A stretch of DNA of 43,185 nucleotides from Actinoplanes sandaracinus (lineage in GTDB: Bacteria > Actinomycetota > Actinomycetes > Mycobacteriales > Micromonosporaceae). The stretch is from the NCBI RefSeq assembly GCF_030009775.1, contig NZ_JASCTH010000005.1, forward strand, positions 333,146-376,330, in the 5' to 3' direction. This document shows, piece after piece, positions 26,001-33,130 of this stretch. Within the stretch, counting starts at the first letter, position 1; each line of letters opens with the position of its first letter. The position numbers were made by a program, and so were the translations under genes. The notes below the pieces were generated by a model, which was given only the letters and a program-made list of their open reading frames with translations, searched no databases and was not told the DNA's origin.

Positions 26001-26104
26001 GCGAGAGACCGCGCGCTGGGCTGCCCGGCCAGTTCATGCAGCTCTTTCAGCGCGTTGACGAGCTCTTCCCTGCCGTGCGCCGGCGTGGGGTCGGTCGTGC
26101 CCAT
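23009..26104 (-). CDS. Large AAA/TPR LuxR-family regulator (LAL) with N-terminal XRE domain
   Basis: 1031 residues. The C-terminal LuxR helix-turn-helix (about 970-1030) is clear: [32 protein letters not shown]. A STAND/AAA ATPase begins at about 103, with Walker A [10 protein letters not shown] (132-141) and Walker B [11 protein letters not shown] long helical repeat region (about 420-950) follows. The first 85 or so residues form a second DNA-binding-like module, an XRE-type helix-turn-helix ([28 protein letters not shown]) of the kind found at the start of actinobacterial ATPase/TPR signalling proteins. Most LAL regulators lack it. LALs activate transcription upon ligand and ATP binding, often of antibiotic or sugar genes; the target here is unknown. 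AAAGGA precedes the ATG. It is divergent from the unknown gene at 26230. Confidence 0.92.
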   Translation of the reverse strand: [1031 protein letters not shown]

Positions 26105-26229
26105 GAGTTCCTTTCACACTCCGTCATCATGGTAGACCTACGTACGCCGTTTTACACTGCCTTACAGTTGCGTCGCCACAGTCCCCGTGCCCTCACATCA
26201 TCGCTTCCCCTTCGTAAGGAGGGCGGCCC

Positions 26230-27177
26230 GTGCGTTCGACCGAGATCAGAGACGCTCCCCCATCGCCCCCGGGAGCCTTGATTCGCGGCGCCTTCCTGCG
26301 CCCGATCCCCGGGGTTCACCTGCGGCGCCGGCACCGCCTCCTGATCGACGAGGTCTGGTATTTCGCCCTGGAGAAGAACCGGTGGCCGACCTATGCGGAG
26401 CTCGACCGGCGGCTTGATCACAACTGCGATCTCGCCCTGGACCAGGTCAAGGACACGCTGCCGCGCGGTCTGCTGCATCGCGTCGGCCGGGGCGAGCACA
26501 CCGATCGAGACGAGCCCGCCGTGATGGCGCTCACCGTCGCCGGGGTGTGTGCGACGGGACGCGGGCGCCGGGAGCTCCAGCTCTTCCTCGACGCCGTCCG
26601 ATACGCCGCGAAAGTTCAGCGCGAGTACGAGCCCCCGGCCGGCGATCCCCAGCGGCTGCCCGTCCTCACCTCCCAGGCGCTCGCCACACATCTCGGCCGG
26701 GAAGGCGGCCCCGGCGACGGCCTCCTGGCGCGGGTCGGCCTCCTGCTCTGCTCGGAGCCCTGGTGTTCCCGGCGGGCCTCACCGTCCGCCGGCGGCTGGG
26801 CATTCGACATCGACCGTGGTGTCCGCCGGTTCCGTGACGTCACGACCCTGAAGGACTACTGCCGCCTGCGGCGCAGGCCGGCCCGGGTGGGAACCGCCTC
26901 GCACGCACCGGGCGACGGCCAGGCCGTCGTGCCGGCGCCGGCCGGAGGGTCGGAAGCGATCATGGCCGTCCTCACCGGTGTGGGCGCCTACCTGGCCGGC
27001 CTACAGGTGCACTGGCAGTTGCCCCGCACCGGCTCTCTCGTCGTCCTTCTCACGATCACCGCGTCCGCGCTGACGGCGGCGCTGCGTCAGAGGCGCTGGC
27101 CGTGGCGACCCGCCCCGACGGTCCTCCTGTTGGCGCTGGCGGCGCTGGCCGCGGTGTGCTTCGCCCTGACCTTCTGA
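26230..27177 (+). CDS. Unknown protein with helix-turn-helix-like N-terminus and C-terminal membrane helices
   Basis: 315 residues starting at a GTG 7 bases after AAGGAGG, a very strong ribosome site. The N-terminal part (about 35-95; DEVWYFALEKNRWPTYAELDRRLDH) has the length and pattern of a small winged helix. The middle (about 110-220) is Arg-rich with four Cys and no recognised motif. Two membrane helices lie at about 240-262 and 258-315, the last three-quarters hydrophobic. I do not recognise a family. The layout suggests a membrane-tethered DNA-binding or regulatory protein (inference). It stands head to head with the XRE-LAL gene across a 125-base AT-rich gap, so a functional link is possible. 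Confidence 0.6.
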   Translation: MRSTEIRDAPPSPPGALIRGAFLRPIPGVHLRRRHRLLIDEVWYFALEKNRWPTYAELDRRLDHNCDLALDQVKDTLPRGLLHRVGRGEHTDRDEPAVMALTVAGVCATGRGRRELQLFLDAVRYAAKVQREYEPPAGDPQRLPVLTSQALATHLGREGGPGDGLLARVGLLLCSEPWCSRRASPSAGGWAFDIDRGVRRFRDVTTLKDYCRLRRRPARVGTASHAPGDGQAVVPAPAGGSEAIMAVLTGVGAYLAGLQVHWQLPRTGSLVVLLTITASALTAALRQRRWPWRPAPTVLLLALAALAAVCFALTF

Positions 27178-27180
27178 AAT

Positions 27181-27266
27181 CCGCGCCCATGCCCGGCGTC
27201 CGCGCTTCGCGGGAACAGCGCAGCATTGTTTGGGCTGAAGCCGCGCCCCATGCCCGGCGTCCGCGC
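27181..27266. repeat. Intergenic direct repeat of about 25 bp
   Basis: CCGCGCCCATGCCCGGCGTC (first 20 bases of copy 1, 27181-27205) recurs at 27241-27266 with one extra C. The two copies are 60 bases apart, between the end of the unknown gene and the terminator of the GH62 gene. Each is followed by a GCGGGAAC-containing stretch. Confidence 0.75.
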
Positions 27267-27278
27267 GGTGCGGGATCG

Positions 27279-27327
27279 GCGGGAACGGCCCGAGCCGTTC
27301 CCGCCACCATCAGCGGGAACGGCTCGG
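27279..27327. terminator. Terminator with three alternating arms (two exclusive hairpins)
   Basis: Arms GCGGGAACGGC (27279-27289), GCCGTTCCCGC (27294-27304) and GCGGGAACGGC (27313-27323) alternate, so the middle arm can pair with either neighbour. The longer option is a perfect 15-bp stem (27290-27304 with 27313-27327, 8-base loop). It lies between the convergent unknown gene and the GH62 gene, so it can serve both. Confidence 0.85.
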
Positions 27328-27342
27328 ATCGGTGTCAGGCGG

Positions 27343-28866
27343 TCAGCGCTGCCGGGTCAGCAGGCCCGGCCGGTACGGCCATTGCCCGTAGTCGCCGCCC
27401 GAGTTCGGCGAGCGGCCCTGGTAGAGCAGTTGCAGGTTGCAGGGGTCGATGGTCATGGTCTGGTCGGCGTTGGTGCGCAGCAGCTCACCGTGGCTGATGT
27501 CGTTGGTCCAGGTGGCGCCACTGTTGGCCTTGCCTGCGAACGGGTTGCTCTGGGTAGCCGCGTTCGGCGTCCACGAGCCGTTCAGGCTGCTGGCGGTGAA
27601 GGACCGGAAGAAGCGACCGTTGGAGCCCTGCGCCTCGACGATCATCAGGTACTGGTTCTGGCCCTGCACCTTGTAGACCTGCGGCGCCTCGAACAGGTTC
27701 TCCTTGGTGTCGCTCATGATCGTCGTGTACGACGAGCCGAAGTTGCCGGGGAAGTTCCCGATCGGCATGCTGGTCCGGTAGATCTTGCCGTTGTCGCCGG
27801 CGAAGAACAGGTACATGTTCTGCCCGTCACCGATGACCGTCTGGTCGATCGGGCCGGTGTCCGAGCCGGTGATCGACCCGGTGAACATCGGCTGTGCCGC
27901 GGACCAGCCGTTGGGGTTCGTCGGGTCGTTGGAGGTGCGGTAGAAGAACGCCGCGCCGGCGCCCCACTGGTAAGTGAGCACCCAGATGTTCTTCGGCGCG
28001 AAGTAGAACAACGACGGCGCCACCGTGCCCTGGTTCATCGCGTTCTGCGACGCTGAGGCCATCTCCGACCAGTTCGTGAACAGGCCGAAGTTCATCGAGC
28101 CCCAGCCGGCGCCCCCGGGGGTGCCGTGCGTGGTCGCGTACACCAGTTGCTTGCCGTTGTAGGGCGCGACGGTGAAGTCCTTGAGCGACGCCCAGCCGGG
28201 CCGCGGGTTCGCCAGCACGCCGGTCGACGACCAGCGGTACGACGACGGCAGGGTGCACGTGCCACCGGTCGGGGACGACGACGGCGTGGTGCCGCCGAGG
28301 CGGACGAGTTGCCACTGCTGGTTGGCGCCGTTCCAGTCGCTGTACTGGACGATGTTGGCCCCGTCGGCGGTGGATCCGCCCTGGACCTCGACGGCCTTGC
28401 CGCTGTTGCGGTTGATCAGCTGGATGTAGCCGTCGATGTCCTGCACGCTGAACTGCTGGTTGGTCGTGTTGTTGTCGGCCCACTGCACGATCGCGCCACC
28501 GTCGGCGGTCGACAGGTTGTGGACGTCGAGGACCTTGCCGGAGTGCTTCGACTTCAGCCGGTAGAAGCCGTTGCCGGAGTTGACGAACTGCCACTGCTGC
28601 TGGGCGCCGTCGTTACGGGTCCACTGGGTGATCCGGCCACCGTCGGCGGTGGACAGGTTGTAGACGTCGAGAGCCTTGCCGCTGGTGCGGTTGACCAGCA
28701 CGTACGACGCGTTGGTGTCGATCGTCGCCGCGGACGCGGCCGAGGCGGTCACCGCGACGGCTCCGCCGCCGGCGAGCACGACCATCGCGGCCAGAGCGTT
28801 ACGCCACCATGTGCGGCGGTTCGGGCGGGGAGTCCCGGCGGACGGTTCCGGGGGTACGGGTTGCAT
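27343..28866 (-). CDS. Secreted GH62 alpha-L-arabinofuranosidase with CBM13 domain
   Basis: 507 residues. A signal peptide (to about 47) is followed by a ricin-type beta-trefoil CBM13 (about 48-195) with three QxW-type repeats (QQQWQF, NQQFSV, NQQWQL). A Ser/Thr/Gly linker leads to a GH62 five-bladed propeller (about 210-505) starting [18 protein letters not shown]. Expected catalytic residues are present: base Asp in LKDFT, the pKa-modulating Asp in GPIDQT and acid Glu in [10 protein letters not shown]62 enzymes remove L-arabinofuranose side chains from arabinoxylan or arabinan. It starts 52 bases after the GH43 gene with GGAGAG before the ATG, so it is the second gene of an operon. Confidence 0.93.
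   Translation of the reverse strand: MQPVPPEPSAGTPRPNRRTWWRNALAAMVVLAGGGAVAVTASAASAATIDTNASYVLVNRTSGKALDVYNLSTADGGRITQWTRNDGAQQQWQFVNSGNGFYRLKSKHSGKVLDVHNLSTADGGAIVQWADNNTTNQQFSVQDIDGYIQLINRNSGKAVEVQGGSTADGANIVQYSDWNGANQQWQLVRLGGTTPSSSPTGGTCTLPSSYRWSSTGVLANPRPGWASLKDFTVAPYNGKQLVYATTHGTPGGAGWGSMNFGLFTNWSEMASASQNAMNQGTVAPSLFYFAPKNIWVLTYQWGAGAAFFYRTSNDPTNPNGWSAAQPMFTGSITGSDTGPIDQTVIGDGQNMYLFFAGDNGKIYRTSMPIGNFPGNFGSSYTTIMSDTKENLFEAPQVYKVQGQNQYLMIVEAQGSNGRFFRSFTASSLNGSWTPNAATQSNPFAGKANSGATWTNDISHGELLRTNADQTMTIDPCNLQLLYQGRSPNSGGDYGQWPYRPGLLTRQR
28279..28739 (-). repeat. CBM13-coding direct repeat, copy in the GH62 gene
   Basis: 461 bp aligned without gaps to 30416-30876 at a constant offset of 2137 bases. 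I count roughly 22 differences, almost all in the first two thirds. The last 158 or so bases (plus-strand order) show none. Confidence 0.85.
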
Positions 28867-28918
28867 GCGTGTCTCTCCTCGGGGGATGCGGTGGTGGGGA
28901 ATGGACCGGGGATCATGG

Positions 28919-30994
28919 TCAGGGGGTGGTCAGGTCGAACCGGTTGACGGTGACGGCGCCACCGAGAGCCTGGGTGGCGTGGTTGAAGATGCCGAAGCGG
29001 TAGCCCATGAAGAACTGCCAGGCGTTGTTGAGGGTGAACGCCGGCCCCAGGGGCGTGAACGTGGTGCCGTTCGTGCTGTAGGAGAAGGTCGCGGCGCGGC
29101 CGGAGCCGGGCCGGATGTCGGCGCTCGCCCGCAGCCAGATCCGGCCGCCGGTGACGGTGGCGCCCGCGGCCTCGGCCCCCGTGCCGGTGGTGGCCCAGCT
29201 GGAATTCATGGTCAGGCCGTTGGTCATCGACACCCGGGTGACGCCGTTGTCCTTGCGGACGCCGATCCAGGCCGAGGAGTCGCGGAGCATGGCCAGGCCG
29301 GCACGATCGCCGTTGGCCATCTGCGAGTAGTCCAGTTCGATGGTCGCGGTGGACGACGGCCCCTGGATGCGGTGGGTGAGCGTGTTCCGCGCGCTGTAGA
29401 GGTCGCCGGTCACCGTCGCGGTGGACAGCCGCAGCCCGCTGCCGACGCTGAACTTGCCGGTGTCGGGATTGTGGTTCCACTCCCACCGGTGTCCCAGCCG
29501 GTCGCCGGTGAAGGTGTCCGGGCCGGTCATCGGGCTCACCGTCTTCGACGTGGTGATGGCGGGCTTCGGGTAGCTGGCGCCCCAGCGGCCGTTGACGGTG
29601 GTCAGGACCGGCCAGTCGCCGTTCCAGGTGATCGGGGCGAGGGTCGGCACCCGGCCGCCGGGGTAGGCGTCGGTGAAGGCCATGTACCACCAGTCGCCGT
29701 TCTGGGTCTGCACCAGTCCACCCTGGTGCGGCACGCCGCCGCCGGGGATCGGGCCGGGCAGGTCGAGCAGCACTTGGCGTTGCTCGTACGGCCCCCACGG
29801 GCTGGTCGAACGCAGCACGTACTGGCCGTTGGCGGGGCGGGTCAGCCAGATGTAGTAGTAGTTGCCGCGCTTGTACATGCGGGCGCCTTCGAGGGTGCCG
29901 ATGTTCGACGGCGTGGTGTAGACGGTCTGGGCGCGTACCTGCGAGGTCAGGTCCGGCGAGAGCTGGGCGACGCTGATCGTGCCGTTGCCGTAGGCGACGT
30001 ACGGAGTGTCGTTGTCGAACATCAGCCCGGCGTCGTAGTAGCAGTTGTTGAGCCGGGCCTTCTTGCTCCAGGCGCCGTCGACGGCGGACGCGGTGTAGAC
30101 GTAGGTGCGGTTGAACTCGGTGCAGCCGAGCCAGTAATAGGTGCTGTTGCTGGGCCGGTACTGGAACGCCGAGGCCCAGATGCCCTTCACGTACGCCCGC
30201 CCGCCGTTGAGGTCGTAGGCGCCCGAGTCGAAGTCCAGCCGCGGCACCGAGTGGCCGGCGTACTCCCAGTTGACCAGGTCGTAGGAGCGCAGGATCGGCG
30301 CGCCCGGCGAGTAGTGCATGGTCGACGCCGAGTAGTAGTAGGCGTCACCGACCCGGATGATGTCGCCGTCGGCGAAGTCCTGCCAGACGACCGGGTTGGT
30401 GAACGTCGCGCCGTTCGACGGCGTGGTGCCGCCGAGGCGGACGAGCTGCCACTGCTGGTTGGCGCCGTTCCAGTCGCTGTACTGGACGATGTTGGCCCCA
30501 TCGGCCGTGGACGCCCCCTGCACCTCGACGGCCTTGCCGCTGTTGCGGTTGATCAGCTGGATGTAGCCGTCGATGTCCTGCACGCCGAACTGCTGGTTGG
30601 TGGAGTTCTTGTCGGCCCACTGCACGATGGCGGCGCCGTCGGCGGTCGACGAGCCGGTGACGTCGAGGACCTTGCCGGAGTGCCTCGACTTCAGCCGGTA
30701 GAAGCCGTTGCCGGAGTCGACGAACTGCCACTGCTGCTGGGCGCCGTCGTTACGGGTCCACTGGGTGATCCGGCCACCGTCGGCGGTGGACAGGTTGTAG
30801 ACGTCGAGAGCCTTGCCGCTGGTGCGGTTGACCAGCACGTACGACGCGTTGGTGTCGATCGTCGCCGCGGACGCGGAGGAGACGGTCACCGTCAGCGCCG
30901 TGACGCACCCGAGCAGGAGCGCCGCCGCCGCGGCCACACGTCGCAGCAGGCGGCGCCGGGGCACGGCATCTGAGGTGCCATTGCTTGCGTGCAT
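28919..30994 (-). CDS. Secreted GH43 glycosidase with CBM13 domain
   Basis: 691 residues from the ATG at 30994, preceded by GAAGGAG; open frame further upstream has no signal or ribosome site and crosses an operator. A signal peptide with an Arg-rich start (RRRLLRR) precedes a CBM13 beta-trefoil (about 45-190). A GH43 five-bladed propeller follows (about 205-500). Base Asp lies in FADGDII, the second Asp in YDAGLMFD, and the acid Glu in TLEGARMY. The C-terminal 170 residues form a GH43-associated beta-sandwich. Likely activities are beta-xylosidase, arabinofuranosidase or arabinanase; the subfamily cannot be fixed by eye. It is the first gene of an operon with GH62. Confidence 0.92.
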   Translation of the reverse strand: MHASNGTSDAVPRRRLLRRVAAAAALLLGCVTALTVTVSSASAATIDTNASYVLVNRTSGKALDVYNLSTADGGRITQWTRNDGAQQQWQFVDSGNGFYRLKSRHSGKVLDVTGSSTADGAAIVQWADKNSTNQQFGVQDIDGYIQLINRNSGKAVEVQGASTADGANIVQYSDWNGANQQWQLVRLGGTTPSNGATFTNPVVWQDFADGDIIRVGDAYYYSASTMHYSPGAPILRSYDLVNWEYAGHSVPRLDFDSGAYDLNGGRAYVKGIWASAFQYRPSNSTYYWLGCTEFNRTYVYTASAVDGAWSKKARLNNCYYDAGLMFDNDTPYVAYGNGTISVAQLSPDLTSQVRAQTVYTTPSNIGTLEGARMYKRGNYYYIWLTRPANGQYVLRSTSPWGPYEQRQVLLDLPGPIPGGGVPHQGGLVQTQNGDWWYMAFTDAYPGGRVPTLAPITWNGDWPVLTTVNGRWGASYPKPAITTSKTVSPMTGPDTFTGDRLGHRWEWNHNPDTGKFSVGSGLRLSTATVTGDLYSARNTLTHRIQGPSSTATIELDYSQMANGDRAGLAMLRDSSAWIGVRKDNGVTRVSMTNGLTMNSSWATTGTGAEAAGATVTGGRIWLRASADIRPGSGRAATFSYSTNGTTFTPLGPAFTLNNAWQFFMGYRFGIFNHATQALGGAVTVNRFDLTTP
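30416..30876 (-). repeat. CBM13-coding direct repeat, copy in the GH43 gene
   Basis: Partner of 28279-28739. The mature N-terminus starting [12 protein letters not shown] is encoded by identical bases in both genes, while the signal peptides and catalytic domains are unrelated. Confidence 0.85.
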
Positions 30995-31123
30995 CGTTCG
31001 CTCCTTCGCCGAGGGTGGAATGGGGGCCACCGCGACGGCATACGAGGGTGTCACCATAGGGATGAAAACCGCGCCGGCCACCGGCCCGCACTGCGGAAAG
31101 GCACCGACGAATCGTCGCCAGAC

Positions 31124-31135
31124 GTGAGCGCTCAC
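31124..31135. promoter_or_regulatory. LacI-family operator-like palindrome GTGAGCGCTCAC
   Basis: A perfect 12-base palindrome with the central GAGCGCTC typical of LacI-family sugar regulators in actinobacteria (compare the CebR-type core GGAGCGCTCC). It lies 130 bases upstream of the GH43 start. No LacI-family gene is in the window, so the binding protein must be elsewhere. Confidence 0.6.
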
Positions 31136-31467
31136 AGGCTTGGATGAATATTGCCAGAGCATTTCGTAGCCCTCAAGCTCTCCTCGGCGCGCATCGGCCG
31201 GACCCGGCCAATGGACGAGTATTCCCAGGCCAGCGGGTTGCCATCGCCTCCCGCAGGCGCGGCACACGACTGCCGACCATGCGGTCAGCCGGCTCGTAAC
31301 AGGTTTTCCCGGAATCGTGGAGCAGGCGTCGAAAGACGTGGCAGAGGCCCATTTCTCGGCGTTTCGCACGGGGTGGTCGGGAACTCCGCGTCCCGGCGCC
31401 GACTTCCGTATCTCATTCGGCGTAACACTTTTCTTCGGCCGCTCTTTTCAAACTCCGAATGTTCGCG

Positions 31468-31495
31468 TTCACAAAGACGGGCAGGGGCCTACAGT
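31468..31495 (+). promoter_or_regulatory. Candidate promoter of the sigma-AbfB gene
   Basis: TTCACA (31468-31473), 16 bases, TACAGT (31490-31495), about 58 bases before the ATG. The leader contains CCCCC/GGGGG arms and a GGAAGGA ribosome site. An ECF-type promoter cannot be excluded. Confidence 0.4.
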
Positions 31496-31553
31496 GACGC
31501 ACCTTCGACATCCTCCCCCCATCTAGAGTCGGGGGTTCCACGGAAGGAATCTG

Positions 31554-33008
31554 ATGAGGGCACTGGACACGGACGTGGCCGCCGCCGTCACCGCGGCACA
31601 GCGCGGCGACCGGCAGGCGCTGGCCGGCCTCGTCACCACCTACCTGCCGCTCGTCTACAACGTCGTCGGCCGCGCGATCGACAACAGCGCGGATGTGGAC
31701 GACGTCGTCCAGGACACCATGTTGCGTGCCGTGCGCGACCTGCCCGCCCTGCGCGCCCCGGCGAGCTTTCCGACATGGCTGGCCGCGATAGCCGTCCGCC
31801 AGGTCGGCACCCACCGGCACCGGCAGCAGACCGCCGTCGCGCGGACCACCGGCCTCGACCAGGCTGTCGGCCGCCCCGACCCGGCCGCCCACCTCGAAGG
31901 CGTGAGCCTGCTGGAGACCGAACTCACCGCACAGCGGCGGGAGGTGGCCGAGGCGAGCCGCTGGCTCGATCCCGACGACCGGCTCCTGCTCGCGTTCTGG
32001 TGGCAGGAAGTCGCCGGGCTGATGAGCCGCGGCGAGGTCGCCGCGGCGATGGGCCTCGGCGTCGCCCACACCGGGGTACGCCTCCAGCGCATGCGCGAGC
32101 ACATCGACGTGGCCCGGGCCGTCGTCGCCGCGCTCGGCGCGCGCCCGGCCTGCCCCCAGCTCACCGGGCTCGTCAGCGGGTGGGACGGGCGGCCCGGCAG
32201 GCTGTGGCGCAAGCGTCTGGCCCGGCACGTCCGGGCCTGCCCGATCTGCTCCTCGGCGGCCCTGGAACGCCTGCCGGTCGAGCGGCTGCTGGCGGGCCTG
32301 CCGGCCATCGCGGTGCCGGCCGGGTTCACCGAGCAGGTGCTGTCGCAGACCACGGCCCTCCCCTCGCAGGTGCTGTCGCCCGCCCCGGCCGCCACCGAGC
32401 CGGTAGCGGCGCCGGCCACGGTGGCGTCCGCCGGGATGACGGCCGTCGCCGCGGTGACCGGCCTCGCCGTGGCCACCGCCGTGGTGGTGGGCCTCCCCGG
32501 CGCGCACGAGCCCCGGACACCACAGCCGGTCACCGCGCCGGCCGCGACGACGGCCCCACCGCCGGCGTCCCCCGCACCGGCGCGGATCACACCGGGACGC
32601 CTGTCGCTCGAATGGGCCGGCGGCGGTTACCTCACCGCCCGCGACGACGACGTGGCCACCGTCGCCGCCGTCGGCGACCAGGACCGCCGCAAGGCCACCT
32701 TCGTCGCGGTCGCCGGGCTCGGCGACCCGGCGTGCTTCTCGTTCCAGACCCTCGACGGGCGGTACCTGCGGCACTACGAGCTGCTCGCCTACACCCACGA
32801 CCCGAACGACACCGGCATCTTCCGCCAGGACGCCACCTACTGCCCCGAGCCGGGCGTGACGGCCGACTCGGTGATGCTGCGATCACACAACTATCCCGAC
32901 TTCTACCTGCGCTGGACCGGCAGCGAACTACGGATCGGCCACTTCGACGACAGCAGCGGGTTCCGCACCGACAGCAGTTTCCGGATCCGCCCCGCGCCGG
33001 GCGGCTGA
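31554..33008 (+). CDS. Membrane-tethered ECF-like sigma factor with fused anti-sigma motif and AbfB sugar-binding domain
   Basis: 484 residues. Sigma2 (about 22-92) has the DVDDVVQDTMLRAVRDL helix and sigma4 about 125-190 ends in a helix-turn-helix. A zinc anti-sigma motif follows: H225-VRA-C229-PI-C232. One membrane helix (about 292-315) and a Pro/Thr/Ala spacer (316-345) lead to a C-terminal AbfB beta-trefoil (about 348-481). It shows GGYLTARDDD, GRYLRHYELLAY, DATYC and MLRSHNYPDFYLRW, as in CBM42 of alpha-L-arabinofuranosidase B. With the N-terminus inside, the AbfB domain would be outside. Sigma/anti-sigma fusions with carbohydrate-binding ends are known in some actinobacterial ECF groups. 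The adjacent divergent GH43-GH62 operon makes arabinan or arabinoxylan sensing likely (inference). How sigma is released from the membrane is not visible. Confidence 0.88.
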   Translation: MRALDTDVAAAVTAAQRGDRQALAGLVTTYLPLVYNVVGRAIDNSADVDDVVQDTMLRAVRDLPALRAPASFPTWLAAIAVRQVGTHRHRQQTAVARTTGLDQAVGRPDPAAHLEGVSLLETELTAQRREVAEASRWLDPDDRLLLAFWWQEVAGLMSRGEVAAAMGLGVAHTGVRLQRMREHIDVARAVVAALGARPACPQLTGLVSGWDGRPGRLWRKRLARHVRACPICSSAALERLPVERLLAGLPAIAVPAGFTEQVLSQTTALPSQVLSPAPAATEPVAAPATVASAGMTAVAAVTGLAVATAVVVGLPGAHEPRTPQPVTAPAATTAPPPASPAPARITPGRLSLEWAGGGYLTARDDDVATVAAVGDQDRRKATFVAVAGLGDPACFSFQTLDGRYLRHYELLAYTHDPNDTGIFRQDATYCPEPGVTADSVMLRSHNYPDFYLRWTGSELRIGHFDDSSGFRTDSSFRIRPAPGG

Positions 33009-33018
33009 CGCGGTCCTC

Positions 33019-33053
33019 CGGGCACGCTCGGGAGACGAACCTCGGCGTGCCCG
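33019..33053 (+). terminator. Terminator of the sigma-AbfB gene
   Basis: CGGGCACGC (33019-33027) pairs perfectly with GCGTGCCCG (33045-33053), 10 bases past the stop, separating this gene from the next sigma operon. Confidence 0.75.
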
Positions 33054-33130
33054 CGCGCGACAAGATCTAAAGTGACTCAGGTCACAGCAGTTGGTGGACC
33101 CGTACGTGATCGGCTTTCGTCTTGCTGGTT

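Larger units (their letters stand above)
30995..31553. other. 559-base divergent control region of the GH operon and the AbfB-sigma gene
   Basis: I see no gene in this stretch. It holds a LacI-type operator (31124-31135), a sigma70-like promoter for the sigma-AbfB gene (31468-31495), a C5/G5 hairpin in its leader (31516-31535) and an AT-rich segment near 31425-31475. No promoter for the GH operon could be fixed. Confidence 0.6.

Noticed and set aside
27181..27266. CRISPR-like repeat
   Set aside because: Only two copies, no further units, no spacers of regular size and no cas genes.
28676..30973. A 765-codon open frame antisense to the GH43 gene
   Set aside because: Apparent internal repeats come only from the opposite-strand CBM13 repeats. 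No real protein features.
30995..31369. N-terminal extension of the GH43 protein
   Set aside because: It would place about 125 non-signal residues before the signal peptide and read through the LacI-type operator; the ATG at 30994 has a good ribosome site.
31516..31535. C5/G5 hairpin as a riboswitch or attenuator before the sigma-AbfB gene
   Set aside because: The stem is short, there is no second pairing option, and the ribosome site stays free.
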